A stretch of DNA of 64,000 nucleotides, from positions 1-64,000 of the forward strand of contig NZ_CYSG01000016.1 in the NCBI RefSeq assembly GCF_001457775.1, given 5' to 3'. Source of the stretch: Phaeobacter sp. CECT 5382 (GTDB taxonomy: Bacteria > Pseudomonadota > Alphaproteobacteria > Rhodobacterales > Rhodobacteraceae). The stretch's first letter is position 1; each line of letters opens with the position of its first letter. The notes beneath the pieces were generated by a model. The model did not search any database and was not told where the DNA came from. It saw only the letters and a list, made by a program, of their open reading frames with translations. A program made the translations under genes and the position numbers. This document shows positions 1 to 8,802 of the stretch, one piece after another.

Positions 1-1
1 G

Positions 2-1030
2 CTACCATGCTGGATTCACGAAATGAATCCCTCACCCGATTTGTGCAACAAAGCCCATCCAGACGTCCAGTCCGTGATCGATAATATATTCGGTCATTGG
101 AGTTCAGCCACTTTCGAATGGACCTTCTGGCGCACTTGGTACAAAGGTTTTCTCGACGGAAAACCACTCAACTGGGAGTTACAACGCCGGGTAGCCCAGA
201 TTGAAAATGCCATCTGGGAGACAGGCCCCGAAGCCGTCGCCAAAGAAATCGAGCGTATAAAAGCAACGATGCTCTCGGAAAAGCTGCCGATGGCAGAAAC
301 CATTGAACTAAACCCAGAGACCGGAAAGTTCCGCGCGGTTCCGATCGCGGTAGAAAACCCAGTCACGATCTCCGCTTCGCTGTCGCAAATTAGTGATGCA
401 CTTGAGGATTGCCTTGGGGGCCACAATGGCTTGTCCGAACAGGCTGGCAATGTCAAAAAACTCAACCGGGTTCTGACCAAGTACAAGACCGATCCACAAA
501 ACGCCGAACTCACCCTCACCCGCGTTGCAGGTAGCCTGCGTAGTCAATTACATGAGACGCACGAACTGCCGGACAATGAGGACAACCTCGCCCTGCTCAA
601 TGCAGTTGTGGAAGGCGTGCATGGCATTCGCGCCAATCATCCAGAGGTGGCCGCCAACCGTGAGCAACTGGCACAGCAAGCGTTCAAGGCGCTAGGACCG
701 GACGACAAAGAACTGCTGCGACAGGCCCAGCCCATCCTCGAAGTGCTCAGCGAACCGGAGTTGGCTGACGATTTTACGCATGACATTCCTGAGCTGATCA
801 ACGACGCGCTCTTGCCTTTGCCAGATGGCGCACCGCCCCTGCCCGGCGCAGACGTGACAACCCGAGTGTTTAGCCGGGTGTCGAAAATGGCAGTGGTGAC
901 TGAGAGAGGTGGCAAGATCTTTGACAGTAAAGAGGTCAAGACCGCACGCTTGGCACACCTTGGGTATACAGCTCTCGATCTACTCTATGCAGTCGTACAA
1001 ATTGGCCTCCGCTTTTTAGGGGTGCTTTAA
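2..1030 (+). CDS. Uncharacterised protein, probably truncated at the left edge
   Basis: I do not recognise a named family. The first ATG is at 23 (335 codons), but the frame stays open to the window edge (codons from position 2) and no Shine-Dalgarno precedes that ATG, so the true start is probably outside the window. The visible N-terminus is rich in aromatic residues (W-x3-W-Y-x-G-F-x-G-x-P-L-x-W), followed by a conserved-looking LQRRVAxIxxxIWExGPEAVAxEI stretch. Similar W-rich segments occur in uncharacterised Rhodobacteraceae proteins (from memory). The middle is helical and acidic. The last 25 residues are hydrophobic and could anchor to a membrane (YTALDLLYAVVQIGLRFLGVL region). There is no signal peptide and no catalytic motif. 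A GC-rich hairpin follows 10 bases after the stop. Confidence 0.6.
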   Translation, partial: LPCWIHEMNPSPDLCNKAHPDVQSVIDNIFGHWSSATFEWTFWRTWYKGFLDGKPLNWELQRRVAQIENAIWETGPEAVAKEIERIKATMLSEKLPMAETIELNPETGKFRAVPIAVENPVTISASLSQISDALEDCLGGHNGLSEQAGNVKKLNRVLTKYKTDPQNAELTLTRVAGSLRSQLHETHELPDNEDNLALLNAVVEGVHGIRANHPEVAANREQLAQQAFKALGPDDKELLRQAQPILEVLSEPELADDFTHDIPELINDALLPLPDGAPPLPGADVTTRVFSRVSKMAVVTERGGKIFDSKEVKTARLAHLGYTALDLLYAVVQIGLRFLGVL

Positions 1031-1039
1031 TCCAACAAG

Positions 1040-1116
1040 GTCAGCGCCTGACCCTGGGTGGGCGTGAAGCGCCCTCCCGTGGGGAGGGTCGGGCGCTGAC
1101 CGGCGGTGCCGCCGGT
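1040..1116. repeat. Intergenic inverted repeat, two consecutive hairpins
   Basis: The left arm at 1040-1054 (GTCAGCGCCTGACCC) pairs with 1086-1100 with one mismatch. Nested inside is CCCTCCC/GGGAGGG around 1072-1088. A second perfect hairpin, ACCGGCGG-TG-CCGCCGGT, spans 1099-1116. There is no T-run, so it is not a classic intrinsic terminator, although it could stop transcription from the gene ending at 1030. The core AGCGCCCTCCC...GGGAGGGTCGGGC recurs at 46648-46703, so this belongs to a dispersed repeat family. Confidence 0.6.
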
Positions 1117-1283
1117 CCAGGGATAGCGGCGCCCTTCGACGCTTTCTTCCTCACGTAAGCACCCGGCAAATTTCTGCGCATTTCTGACTACGCTTTAACC
1201 ATGATTGAATCCCATTCCCAGTTTCGGCATATTCCCTCAAAACCGGGCCTAAACTCCGAGCATCGATACACGAGGGACACCTG

Positions 1284-1625
1284 ATGACACTGCCGCTTTT
1301 CTCCCTGCGCCGCGCAGGGCTTTGTGCCGTTTTGGCCGTTCAGGTTCTCACCGTGGAACTCCTGTCGCCGCAACCAGCCAATGCCGGGGTTATCGAACGT
1401 GCCTGTCGGCAATCGGATCGCTCTGCCGCCAGCCCCTCGCTGTGTCGCTGCATTCAAAAAGTGGCAAACATCCAGCTGACCTCCTCTGATCGCAAGACCG
1501 TCTCCAAATGGTTTGGCGACCCACATCAGGCACAGGTGGTACGTCAGTCCAGCAATCACCGTGATGAGCAGCTCTGGGAACGCTACAAGCTGTTTGGCGA
1601 CTCCGCCGCCAAAACCTGCGGCTAG
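1284..1625 (+). CDS. Small secreted conserved protein (113 aa)
   Basis: The protein begins with a clear signal peptide (basic RR near residue 9, hydrophobic core, AxA-type site near PANAG at about residue 35). The mature part of about 80 residues holds Cys pairs (ACRQSD, SLCRCIQ, final TCG), so periplasmic disulfides are likely. Close relatives are widespread in Rhodobacteraceae. I recall some being labelled 'arginine transporter', but nothing in the sequence shows a transport function and I do not adopt that name. The start ATG at 1284 follows GAGGGACACCTG, a reasonable ribosome site. It stands alone, with 253 bases of repeat-bearing spacer before it and 290 bases after it. Confidence 0.75.
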   Translation: MTLPLFSLRRAGLCAVLAVQVLTVELLSPQPANAGVIERACRQSDRSAASPSLCRCIQKVANIQLTSSDRKTVSKWFGDPHQAQVVRQSSNHRDEQLWERYKLFGDSAAKTCG

Positions 1626-1915
1626 CAGATCAGGTTTGCAACAAGCTGACCCGCGGCTTTGACTGCGCATCCCGCTCTGGAGTAGTGCAATCGCCTTTGG
1701 GCCAGTCCGTCACTTTTCGGGGAATGCGCAGCAGTATTCAAAACGTCAAATCGGCTGGCCGGTGCCACAGCCTTCGTGATCCACGACCACTGCCCAGCCA
1801 ATACCTGTCCCTCGGATGTCACTTTAGGGGGAACGGCAGCCACAAAGGCACCCTTGACCCGACAGCCCTCGCCCGGGAAAACTGATCCCAGAATTTTTTT
1901 CTCCGGAGTATGTGT

Positions 1916-2887
1916 ATGTTGATGAAGGGCGTTACCCTCAGAGGCTTGGAGGTTTTTGAAACCTTGGCCAAAACCGGTTCAGTCGCGCAGACAGCAGAAG
2001 TCACCGGTCTGAGTCAGCCAGCCGTCAGCCAACAGTTGCGAAATCTTGAAAAAGCCCTGGGGGCTGATCTGGTCGATCATGGCCGCCGCCCCATGGTGCC
2101 GACCTCTGCCGGGCGTAATTTTCTGGCCCGAACCGAGGCGGTTTTGTCCGAGCTGCGTCTGGCGCAGAGCGAGCTTTCGATGATGGATCTGAGCCACCTG
2201 CCCGCCCTCTCCATCGGGCTGATTGATGATTTCGACAATGATCTGACGCCGCGCCTGGTGACGGCCCTCGCCGAGAGCCTGACCGAATGTCGCTTCAAGA
2301 TGATCACCGCTTCCAGCCACGACATTCTGCGCGCCATCGAGGCCCGTGAGATCCATATTGCGGTCACAGCGACCACGGGAGAGCCGCATGAGGGACTGAT
2401 CGAGTTCCCACTGGTACGCGACCCTTTCATCCTGGTGGCTCCCAAAGGCATGATCGCCAGCGCAAAGACGGCTGCAAGCCAGCTAGAGAGCCTGCCTTTC
2501 CTGCGCTACGCCGGAGATCAGCTCATCTCGCAGCAGATCGAAGCACAACTCCAGCAGCACCAGAGCGAGTTTGAAAACCGCTTCGAAATCGGCTCACATC
2601 TGGCCCTGATGGCCATGGTTGCAGGCCGTATCGGTTGGGCTGTGACCACGCCGCTTGGCTACATGCGCGCCGCACGTTTCCACGATGATATTGAGGCCTT
2701 TCCGCTGCCCTTTGGAACTTCAGCGCGCACCATTTCCCTGTTTGCCAGCAATGATTGGGCCGATCAGTTGCCGCGCAGCGTCGCCCAGACCATTCAGGGC
2801 TTGATCAAACGTCAAATGGTGGATCCGGCCATCTCCCGCCTGCCCTGGCTTGCTGAAGGTTTCAAACTGATCGAAAGCCCCAGCTAA
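1916..2887 (+). CDS. LysR-family transcriptional regulator
   Basis: The N-terminal winged helix-turn-helix occupies residues 1-60 (LRGLEVFETLAKTGSVAQTAEVTGLSQPAVSQQLRNLE pattern), followed by a type-2 periplasmic-binding-like effector domain to residue 323. Three in-frame ATGs lie close together at 1910, 1916 and 1922. CTCCGGAG ends at 1908, so 1916 has the best spacing and was chosen. The length is normal for LysR. The nearest genes are a small secreted protein upstream on the same strand and a convergent copper-chaperone gene 470 bases downstream, so no target can be inferred from a divergent neighbour. Confidence 0.9.
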   Translation: MLMKGVTLRGLEVFETLAKTGSVAQTAEVTGLSQPAVSQQLRNLEKALGADLVDHGRRPMVPTSAGRNFLARTEAVLSELRLAQSELSMMDLSHLPALSIGLIDDFDNDLTPRLVTALAESLTECRFKMITASSHDILRAIEAREIHIAVTATTGEPHEGLIEFPLVRDPFILVAPKGMIASAKTAASQLESLPFLRYAGDQLISQQIEAQLQQHQSEFENRFEIGSHLALMAMVAGRIGWAVTTPLGYMRAARFHDDIEAFPLPFGTSARTISLFASNDWADQLPRSVAQTIQGLIKRQMVDPAISRLPWLAEGFKLIESPS

Positions 2888-3358
2888 CCTCGCACCATCT
2901 TGAGCGCTCAACCAGATTGAACCTCCCAGGAAAATTCAGAAGAAGCTTCATATTCCTCAGAGGATGAAGGCTCCTTTATCTAGAGCTCCTAGCAGAAATA
3001 GTCCGTTCAGGGCGCCAACACGCTCCCTGCCGCTCCATATTTCCGTACGGCAAAGCAGACCATTTTCCCAATTGCACTTATCCCTGCCTTTTACGCCCCC
3101 TTCCATCTGCCATTTATCTTGAAGGAGAAGGCGGTACCGTTCTCAAACATGAGATGTTTCGACATACGCCCATTGGGCTCCCCAGATCAGTTAGGTATCC
3201 CTCCAAAACCCTTCTCCACACTGCGCCCACCACACCGTTCAAGCCCATTGATTAGATCGCAAAAGCAAAAAGGCCGCCCCAACGGGGGCGACCTTGGTGG
3301 ACGCACAGGACGACTGCGGCGCGGATTGACGCCGCGCAACAGCCGACTGTCACACTGT
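2888..3358. other. Intergenic region between convergent genes
   Basis: No credible gene was found in these 470 bases. The long plus-strand frame running from 3119 through the PCuAC gene is a shadow of the minus-strand gene. The only structured element is the minus-strand terminator at 3264-3297. Confidence 0.5.
3264..3297 (-). terminator. Intrinsic terminator of the PCuAC gene
   Basis: On the minus strand, AAGGTCGCCCC pairs with GGGGCGGCCTT around a short loop with one mismatch, and is followed by a T-rich tail (TTTTTGCTTTT). It lies about 60 bases after the PCuAC stop. Confidence 0.75.
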
Positions 3359-3841
3359 TTAGTTCGAGTGCTTCATATGGCCGCCATGACCAGGCTTGCG
3401 CTCCAGATCGACTGGGATCTCGATTGTCACCTCGCCAGCATTTTTGAAGACAAGGGTCACAGGCACCACATCGCCATGCTTCAGCTCCTGGGTCAGACCC
3501 ATGAACATCACATGATCGCCGCCGCGCTGCAGCATGTGGCTGCCTTCGGCGGGGATCGCAAAACCTTCTTCGACATGCACCATCTTCATGACACCGTCAC
3601 CGGTTTCCATATGCGTATGCAGCTCGACCCGCTTGGCAATATCAGAGCGCGCCTCTACCAGCTGATCATCTTCGCTGGACATGTTCATGATCTCCATAAA
3701 GGCAGCACCGCTGCTGGACATCTTGGCCGACACACGGGCGAATTGATCATGCACCATGATCTTGGCGCCTTCGGCATAGGCGGAACCAGCAAAACTCACT
3801 GCGGCTACAGCCGCAAACAGGACGGATTTCAGGGACATCAT
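3359..3841 (-). CDS. Copper chaperone PCu(A)C, periplasmic
   Basis: A typical PCuAC protein (DUF461 fold) of 160 residues. The signal peptide ends around AGSAYA (residues 1-23). The copper site is visible as H-x-M residues in VELHTHMETGDGVMKM and the distal SHMLQRGG...HVMFMGL segment, matching the family pattern H-Mx10-M-x21-H-x-M. The C-terminus adds a His/Met-rich tail (GHGGHMKHSN), common in the family. Its established role is to deliver Cu(I) to the CuA or CuB centre of cytochrome oxidase in the periplasm. The gene lies 116 bases downstream of a small exported CPxC protein on the same strand, which suggests a metal-handling pair. The SD GAGGAGA precedes the start. Confidence 0.93.
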   Translation of the reverse strand: MMSLKSVLFAAVAAVSFAGSAYAEGAKIMVHDQFARVSAKMSSSGAAFMEIMNMSSEDDQLVEARSDIAKRVELHTHMETGDGVMKMVHVEEGFAIPAEGSHMLQRGGDHVMFMGLTQELKHGDVVPVTLVFKNAGEVTIEIPVDLERKPGHGGHMKHSN

Positions 3842-3957
3842 CTGTCTCCTCTTTCAGGGGTTTGAAAAGAATAAATCGGTTTGGTCAGCTTGGGGCAACA
3901 GACCCGATCTGACCTGATCTTGATTTGATACAGGGTTGGCCTAGGGCCATCCCTGTC

Positions 3958-4308
3958 TTAGATCAAAGCTGGCGGTGCCCGTGCCAGTGCATGCAGCAAG
4001 ACCCGGTTGTCCTGCCATGGCAGGATCTGTGTCTGCTCAAACGCTTGACCTGCATAGGCCAAAAAGCTCGCAGCATCCGGCAATGGCAGCGCATCCAGAA
4101 GGTGCATCACACAGTCAGGACAAAAATGCGGCGCCTGGGTCGGCTGCCCTTCGCTGTCCACATAGATGACGACGGCAGCACTGCCGGAACAAATCACCAT
4201 CTGCCCTGCAGCATCCTGGCTGCCCTGCGCGCTCGCCGAGGCATGTCCCGTCAGGGCCACAACCAAGGCCAGACTTAAGGCCAGATATATCCGCAGGAAA
4301 CGTGCCAT
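3958..4308 (-). CDS. Small exported protein with CPDC motif (DUF2946-like)
   Basis: 116 residues from the ATG at 4308, chosen because MARFLRIYLALSLALVVALTG makes a proper signal sequence or anchor. The longer frame back to 4407 adds a non-conserved stretch that runs through the rpmB terminator. After the signal comes GQMVICSG, then HFCPDCVMHLL, a Cys-x-x-Cys element near residue 70. This layout resembles DUF2946-type proteins found beside copper genes, but the assignment is from memory and tentative. It precedes the PCuAC gene on the same strand (116-base gap), so a role in copper or thiol handling is plausible by context only. Confidence 0.65.
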   Translation of the reverse strand: MARFLRIYLALSLALVVALTGHASASAQGSQDAAGQMVICSGSAAVVIYVDSEGQPTQAPHFCPDCVMHLLDALPLPDAASFLAYAGQAFEQTQILPWQDNRVLLHALARAPPALI

Positions 4309-4371
4309 GGATACCCATATGCCCCCGCCAGACCGCCGCTGCAAGTTGGAAATACAATCGCCTGAAACGGC

Positions 4372-4405
4372 AAAACGCCGCGCATCTTCAGATGCACGGC
4401 GTTTC
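4372..4405 (-). terminator. Intrinsic terminator of rpmB
   Basis: On the minus strand, GAAACGCCGTGCATC and GATGCGCGGCGTTTT form a hairpin of about 14 bp with loop TGAA, ending in TTTT. It starts 22 bases after the rpmB stop and lies upstream of the chosen start of the next gene. Confidence 0.8.
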
Positions 4406-4426
4406 AAATTCTATCGTGAAAAGAGA

Positions 4427-4717
4427 TTAGGCTTGAACGGCCTGCGCCTTGGCGATCTCTTTTTTCACTTTCAGCGCGCTTGTGGACAGCTCATCGTCCT
4501 TGGCTTTCGCCAGGAAAGCGTCCAGACCACCGCGGTGATCAACACTGCGCAGAGCAGCAGCCGAAATTTTCAGCTTGATGCCGCGACCCAGAGCCTCGGA
4601 CTGCAGGGTTACATCGTTCAGGTTCGGCAGAAACCGACGACGAGTTCTGTTTTTGGCGTGGCTGACATTGTTGCCAGTCATCGGGCCTTTTCCGGTCAGT
4701 TCGCAACGGCGCGACAT
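4427..4717 (-). CDS. rpmB: 50S ribosomal protein L28
   Basis: 96 residues, the longer alphaproteobacterial form of bL28. The N-terminus [24 protein letters not shown] is the diagnostic L28 block, followed by [11 protein letters not shown]. It is a basic component of the large ribosomal subunit. The frame is open further upstream (to 4774), but the start at 4717 matches the family and has AAGGA 8 bases before it. The gene is monocistronic, with its own promoter candidate (4822-4850) and terminator (4372-4405). Confidence 0.97.
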   Translation of the reverse strand: MSRRCELTGKGPMTGNNVSHAKNRTRRRFLPNLNDVTLQSEALGRGIKLKISAAALRSVDHRGGLDAFLAKAKDDELSTSALKVKKEIAKAQAVQA

Positions 4718-4736
4718 AGGTTCATCCTTCGTATCT

Positions 4737-4760
4737 GGGGCAGCGCCGGAGGATTGCCCC
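4737..4760 (-). promoter_or_regulatory. Hairpin in the rpmB leader
   Basis: A GGGGCA / TGCCCC inverted repeat with a 12-base interior lies 20 bases upstream of the rpmB start codon, inside the expected 5' UTR. It could affect translation or mRNA stability. No ribosomal-protein binding site was recognised. Confidence 0.35.
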
Positions 4761-4821
4761 GAATCGTCTGCCATATCTCAAAGGGCGCAGCCAAAAGCGA
4801 CGCCCGAAAACTGGTTGGATG

Positions 4822-4850
4822 CGTTTAGGAGGAATCGCCCCGAGGGTCAA
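4822..4850 (-). promoter_or_regulatory. Candidate sigma-70-type promoter for rpmB
   Basis: On the minus strand a -35-like TTGACC is followed after 17 bases by TAAACG, a weak -10. The remainder of the 307-base gap 4718-5024 holds nothing else recognisable. Confidence 0.35.
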
Positions 4851-5024
4851 GCCATATGACGGGGTTTTGTGGCAGCACCCCGTTGAAATGGCTCAGCCCG
4901 TTCCAACCTGTGATTTTCAACAGCTCTTTAGGCCTTCACAGAGCCTTTTACCAGCCCTCTTAGTCGGCAAACTCTACCACCTTCTCACGCCTGCGGTCTC
5001 CCGACAGGCAGTCGCACCCCGGAC

Positions 5025-6005
5025 TCAGCCAGCTACGCCCAGGCCTTTGAGCAAATCCTGCGCCGCAGTTGCCGGGGACAGGTCTCCCTCAGCCACCTGA
5101 TCTGACAGCTCTGCCATCCGCGTCCGCGCCCAGGGGGTTTCCAGCCGGGACAACAGGGCCTGCCGCACGTCTTCGCCGAACCAATAGCGTCCCTGATCGG
5201 CGCGGGTTTGGTCCCAGTGCCCCTGTTCGCGTCGCCAGTCGACCAGCTCTTGCATTGCGTCCCAGGCGCTCTGCAAGCCGCTGTCCTCGAGCGCGGAAAC
5301 GGTCTGCGCTTTGGGATAGCCTTCGGGATCCTGCGGCCGTTTGCGCAGCAGGCGCAGGGCTCCGGAATAGTCGGCACAGGTGCGCATCGCTGCCGATTTC
5401 AGATCTCCGTCAGCTTTGTTGACCAGAATGATATCCGCCATTTCCATGATGCCGCGCTTCACGCCCTGCAGCTCATCTCCGCCCGCGGGCGCCAGCAGCA
5501 GCAAGAACAGATCCGACATCTGCGCAACAACGGTTTCTGACTGCCCCACCCCGACCGTCTCGATCAGCACTACATCAAACCCGGCAGCCTCGCAGACAGC
5601 CACGGCTTCGCGACTGCGACGCGCGACACCGCCGAGGTTGGTCTGGCTCGGCGAGGGTCGGATAAAGGCGTTTTTTTCGCGGCTCAAGCGCTCCATGCGG
5701 GTTTTATCCCCCAGGATGGAACCACCAGAACGCGCCGAACTGGGATCCACCGCCAGCACCGCGACCCGCAGCCCCTGTGCCACCAGCATCATGCCAAAGC
5801 TCTCGATAAAGGTGGATTTCCCCACCCCGGGTGTGCCCGAAAGGCCAATGCGCAGCGCCTGACGCCCCGATTGCGCCAGCAAGGCCAGCAATTCGCCCGC
5901 CTGGGCGCGATGGTCCTCGCGACCGCTCTCCACCAGGGTGATGGCACGGGCCAGGGCCCGACGGTCGCCATTTAGGATCTTCTCGCTCAGCTCGGCGATA
6001 TTCAT
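5025..6005 (-). CDS. meaB: MeaB, GTPase chaperone of methylmalonyl-CoA mutase
   Basis: 326 residues, normal for the MeaB/ArgK G3E-type GTPase family. The Walker A GTPGVGKS is at residues 57-64, then the AVDPSS switch, GGSILGDKTRM, the ETVGVGQSE signature and the NKADGD guanine-specificity loop. MeaB loads and protects adenosylcobalamin on methylmalonyl-CoA mutase, in the route from propionyl-CoA to succinyl-CoA. The start ATG at 6005 has GGAGA upstream and the MNIAELSEKILNGDRRALARAITLVE N-terminus usual for the family. Codons upstream of it (to 6110) are not conserved-looking. It is divergent from hrpB. The same pathway's epimerase is at 51771-52175. The mutase itself is not in the window. 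Confidence 0.93.
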   Translation of the reverse strand: MNIAELSEKILNGDRRALARAITLVESGREDHRAQAGELLALLAQSGRQALRIGLSGTPGVGKSTFIESFGMMLVAQGLRVAVLAVDPSSARSGGSILGDKTRMERLSREKNAFIRPSPSQTNLGGVARRSREAVAVCEAAGFDVVLIETVGVGQSETVVAQMSDLFLLLLAPAGGDELQGVKRGIMEMADIILVNKADGDLKSAAMRTCADYSGALRLLRKRPQDPEGYPKAQTVSALEDSGLQSAWDAMQELVDWRREQGHWDQTRADQGRYWFGEDVRQALLSRLETPWARTRMAELSDQVAEGDLSPATAAQDLLKGLGVAG

Positions 6006-6203
6006 GCCGGGTCTCCAGATTTTGAACAGGTCGCAAAAATTTCCGCATACTTGACGCAGCCCGGCTCCGGTTGTCCAGTGTGAACCTTGTCTCAGGAGGC
6101 GCAAGTCCAAAGCCCCGTCAACCGGCAGCCCTGCACTTTAGCTTTTTGCGCTCTTGGCCATGCACTCTGGACAAGGACCGTAGGCTTTGGTGATAAGCGA
6201 GGC

Positions 6204-8699
6204 ATGACACATCCCCGCATGACACGCCTGCCGATTGATGACGCCCTACCCGAGTTGCTGGCCGCCCTGACGCGCGAGAACCGTGCCGTCCTGCAGGCGC
6301 CGCCGGGTGCAGGAAAAACCACAAAGGTGCCACTGGCCATGCTGCAGGCAGGCCTCACCGATCAGCGCATTGTCATGCTGGAGCCGCGCCGCCTCGCGGC
6401 TCGTGCCGCCGCAGAACGCATGGCAGAAACCCTGGGCGAACCGGTTGGACAGACTGTCGGGTATCGTATCCGTGGTGAAGCCAAGACCAGCAAATCCACA
6501 CGCATCGAGGTTGTCACCGAAGGCATCCTGACGCGCATGCTCCAAAGAGATCCAGACCTGCCCGGCATCGGTGCGGTGATCTTTGATGAATTTCACGAAC
6601 GCTCTCTCAACGCTGATCTTGGCCTTGCCTTCTGCCTCGAAGTGGCTGGTGCTCTGCGCGAGGATCTGATCCTGCTGGCCATGTCCGCTACATTGGATAC
6701 CGCGCCTGTGGCGACATTGATCGAGGCCCCGCTGATCACCTCCGAGGGGCGTGCCTTTCCGGTAGAAACCCGCTGGCTGGACCGTCCGCTTGGGCCACTA
6801 GCGCGCCGCCTGGATGCGCTTTGCGATCTGGTGGTACAGGCCGAAAAGGAAAGCCGTGACACCGCCAAAGGCGCCCAGATGGGCGGCGGACTGTTGGTTT
6901 TTCTGCCCGGCGAAGGCGAGATCCGCCGGGCCGCACAAAACCTTGCCTCACGCCTGCCGGGTGATTGCCAGATCCAGCCCCTGTTTGGCGCGCTGCCGTT
7001 CAAAGATCAGCAGGCCGCAATTCGCCCGGCCGCAACAGGGCGCAAGGTGGTTCTCGCGACATCCATCGCCGAAACCTCGCTCACCATTCAGGACATTCGC
7101 GTCGTGGTCGATATGGGCCAAGCCCGGCGCGCCCGCTTTGATCCTGGATCGGGCATGTCGCGTCTGGTGACCGAAAAGGTCACCCGCGCCGAAGCCACCC
7201 AGCGTCAGGGGCGCGCGGGTCGTGTCGCACCAGGGACAGCCTACCGGCTCTGGACCAAAGGAGAAGAAGGCGCACTGGCCGCCTTTCCCCCGCCTGAAAT
7301 CGCCTCGGCCGATTTGACCGGGCTAGCGCTTGAACTGGCGCTCTGGGGGGCAGATTCTCAGGATTTGGCCTTTCTGACGCCGCCCCCCGACGGCACCATG
7401 GCCGAGGCACGAAAGCTCTTGCAGATGCTCGGGGCATTGGATGCCAAGGGGCAGATGACCGCCCATGGCAAGGCATTGGCAACGCTACCGCTGCATCCCC
7501 GCCTGGGCCATATGCTGCTTAGCGCCGGGCCGAAAGCTGCCGATCTGGCCGCCCTATTGGCGGAACGCGACCCACTGCGTGGCGCGCCCAGCGATCTGGC
7601 CCTGCGCCTGGAAGCCCTGAAGGATCCGAAAGCCTTTCAGCGCAAACGTCCCTACCAGCTTTCTTTTCCGGTGGTGGACCGCATTCGCAGCGAAAGCCGC
7701 AGATTGCAAAAGCAAGCGGTTGGAAAGCAGGCCCGCAGTGCCCACATCGAGCTCTCTGCTGCGGCCATGGCTGCCCTCGCCTACCCTGACCGGATCGGCC
7801 AGCGGCGCAAAGGCGACCAGCCACGTTATGTGCTCTCTGGCGGCAAAGGCGTGCTGCTGGACCCAAGCGACCCGCTGGCCACTGCCCCTTTCATCGTCGC
7901 ACTGGACACCGACGGAAACCCGCGCGAGGCGCGCGTGCGCATGGCTGTGCAGATCACACTGGGCGAAATCCATGCCCTGTTCAAAGATCAGATCACTTGG
8001 CAGGATCAGTGCCAATGGTCCAAACGGGATCGCCGCGTAGACGCCCGCCAACAGGAGCGCCTTGGCGCCATCACCCTTGATGATCGCCTGTGGAAGGATG
8101 TGCCGCCCGACGCTGTCGCCCATGCCATGCTGGAAGGTATCCGTGATCTCGGGCTCAGGCTGGACGGGGCGGCGGCGCGGCTTGCTGCCCGGGTCGAGCT
8201 GTTGCGCGACGATGGCCATGATCTACCGGATTTCACGACTGCAGGGCTAATGGCCCGTCTCGAAGACTGGCTGTTGCCAATGCTGGGCGGGGTCAAGACT
8301 GCAGCCGCCTGGAAACAATTCGACCTGCTGCCTGCCCTGCGTGCGGCCCTGACCTGGGACCAGACACAGCTGTTGGACCGCGAAGCACCGGGCAGTTTCA
8401 CCACCCCGCTGGGACGCAAAATCCCCATCACCTACAGCACCGAAGCCCCCGAGATCTCTGTACGTCTACAAGAGCTGTTTGGCGTCACCCGCCATCCGAG
8501 CGTCGGTGGTGTGCCCCTGAAGGTGACGCTTTTGTCACCTGCCCAGCGCCCGATCCAGATCACCCGGGATCTGCCGGGGTTCTGGGCCGGATCTTACGCC
8601 GATGTGCGCAAAGACATGCGCGCACAATACCCGCGCCACCCCTGGCCCGAGGATCCCACACAGGAAGACCCAACGCTGCGGGCAAAACGGCGCAAATAG
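6204..8699 (+). CDS. hrpB: ATP-dependent helicase HrpB (DEAH-box family)
   Basis: 831 residues from the ATG at 6204, preceded by AGCGAGG. A second ATG at 6219 is possible. The P-loop APPGAGKT is at 32-39, the DEFH box (FDEFHER) at 127-133, motif III MSAT near residue 160, and motif VI QRQGRAGR near residue 335. The long C-terminal region ends in the HrpB-specific HPSVGGVPLKVTLLSPAQRPIQITRDLPGFWxGSY block. HrpB proteins are cytoplasmic SF2 helicases of uncertain RNA substrate, distinct from HrpA. The gene is monocistronic and followed by a perfect 13-bp hairpin. Confidence 0.95.
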   Translation: MTHPRMTRLPIDDALPELLAALTRENRAVLQAPPGAGKTTKVPLAMLQAGLTDQRIVMLEPRRLAARAAAERMAETLGEPVGQTVGYRIRGEAKTSKSTRIEVVTEGILTRMLQRDPDLPGIGAVIFDEFHERSLNADLGLAFCLEVAGALREDLILLAMSATLDTAPVATLIEAPLITSEGRAFPVETRWLDRPLGPLARRLDALCDLVVQAEKESRDTAKGAQMGGGLLVFLPGEGEIRRAAQNLASRLPGDCQIQPLFGALPFKDQQAAIRPAATGRKVVLATSIAETSLTIQDIRVVVDMGQARRARFDPGSGMSRLVTEKVTRAEATQRQGRAGRVAPGTAYRLWTKGEEGALAAFPPPEIASADLTGLALELALWGADSQDLAFLTPPPDGTMAEARKLLQMLGALDAKGQMTAHGKALATLPLHPRLGHMLLSAGPKAADLAALLAERDPLRGAPSDLALRLEALKDPKAFQRKRPYQLSFPVVDRIRSESRRLQKQAVGKQARSAHIELSAAAMAALAYPDRIGQRRKGDQPRYVLSGGKGVLLDPSDPLATAPFIVALDTDGNPREARVRMAVQITLGEIHALFKDQITWQDQCQWSKRDRRVDARQQERLGAITLDDRLWKDVPPDAVAHAMLEGIRDLGLRLDGAAARLAARVELLRDDGHDLPDFTTAGLMARLEDWLLPMLGGVKTAAAWKQFDLLPALRAALTWDQTQLLDREAPGSFTTPLGRKIPITYSTEAPEISVRLQELFGVTRHPSVGGVPLKVTLLSPAQRPIQITRDLPGFWAGSYADVRKDMRAQYPRHPWPEDPTQEDPTLRAKRRK

Positions 8700-8706
8700 C
8701 GCCACC

Positions 8707-8735
8707 GCCGCGCGCCAGCAAAGCTGGCGCGCGGC
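8707..8735. terminator. Perfect 13-bp hairpin between convergent genes
   Basis: GCCGCGCGCCAGC - AAA - GCTGGCGCGCGGC, perfectly paired, lies 8 bases after the hrpB stop and before the end of the convergent SDR gene. There is no T-tract on either strand, so it may act with Rho or only as an mRNA 3' end. Confidence 0.6.
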
Positions 8736-8802
8736 CACCCCCAACTGTCGGCGGGGCATCTGCAGATGCATCGCCCGACAGGCGGGAGCCCCCCGCTCTA
8801 CG

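Noticed and set aside
1685-1885. 66-codon ORF between the small secreted protein and LysR
   Set aside because: No ribosome site, no family resemblance, and composition unlike neighbouring genes.
3119-3865. 248-codon open frame opposite the PCuAC gene
   Set aside because: It covers the PCuAC terminator and coding region in reverse; the minus-strand protein is a clear family member.
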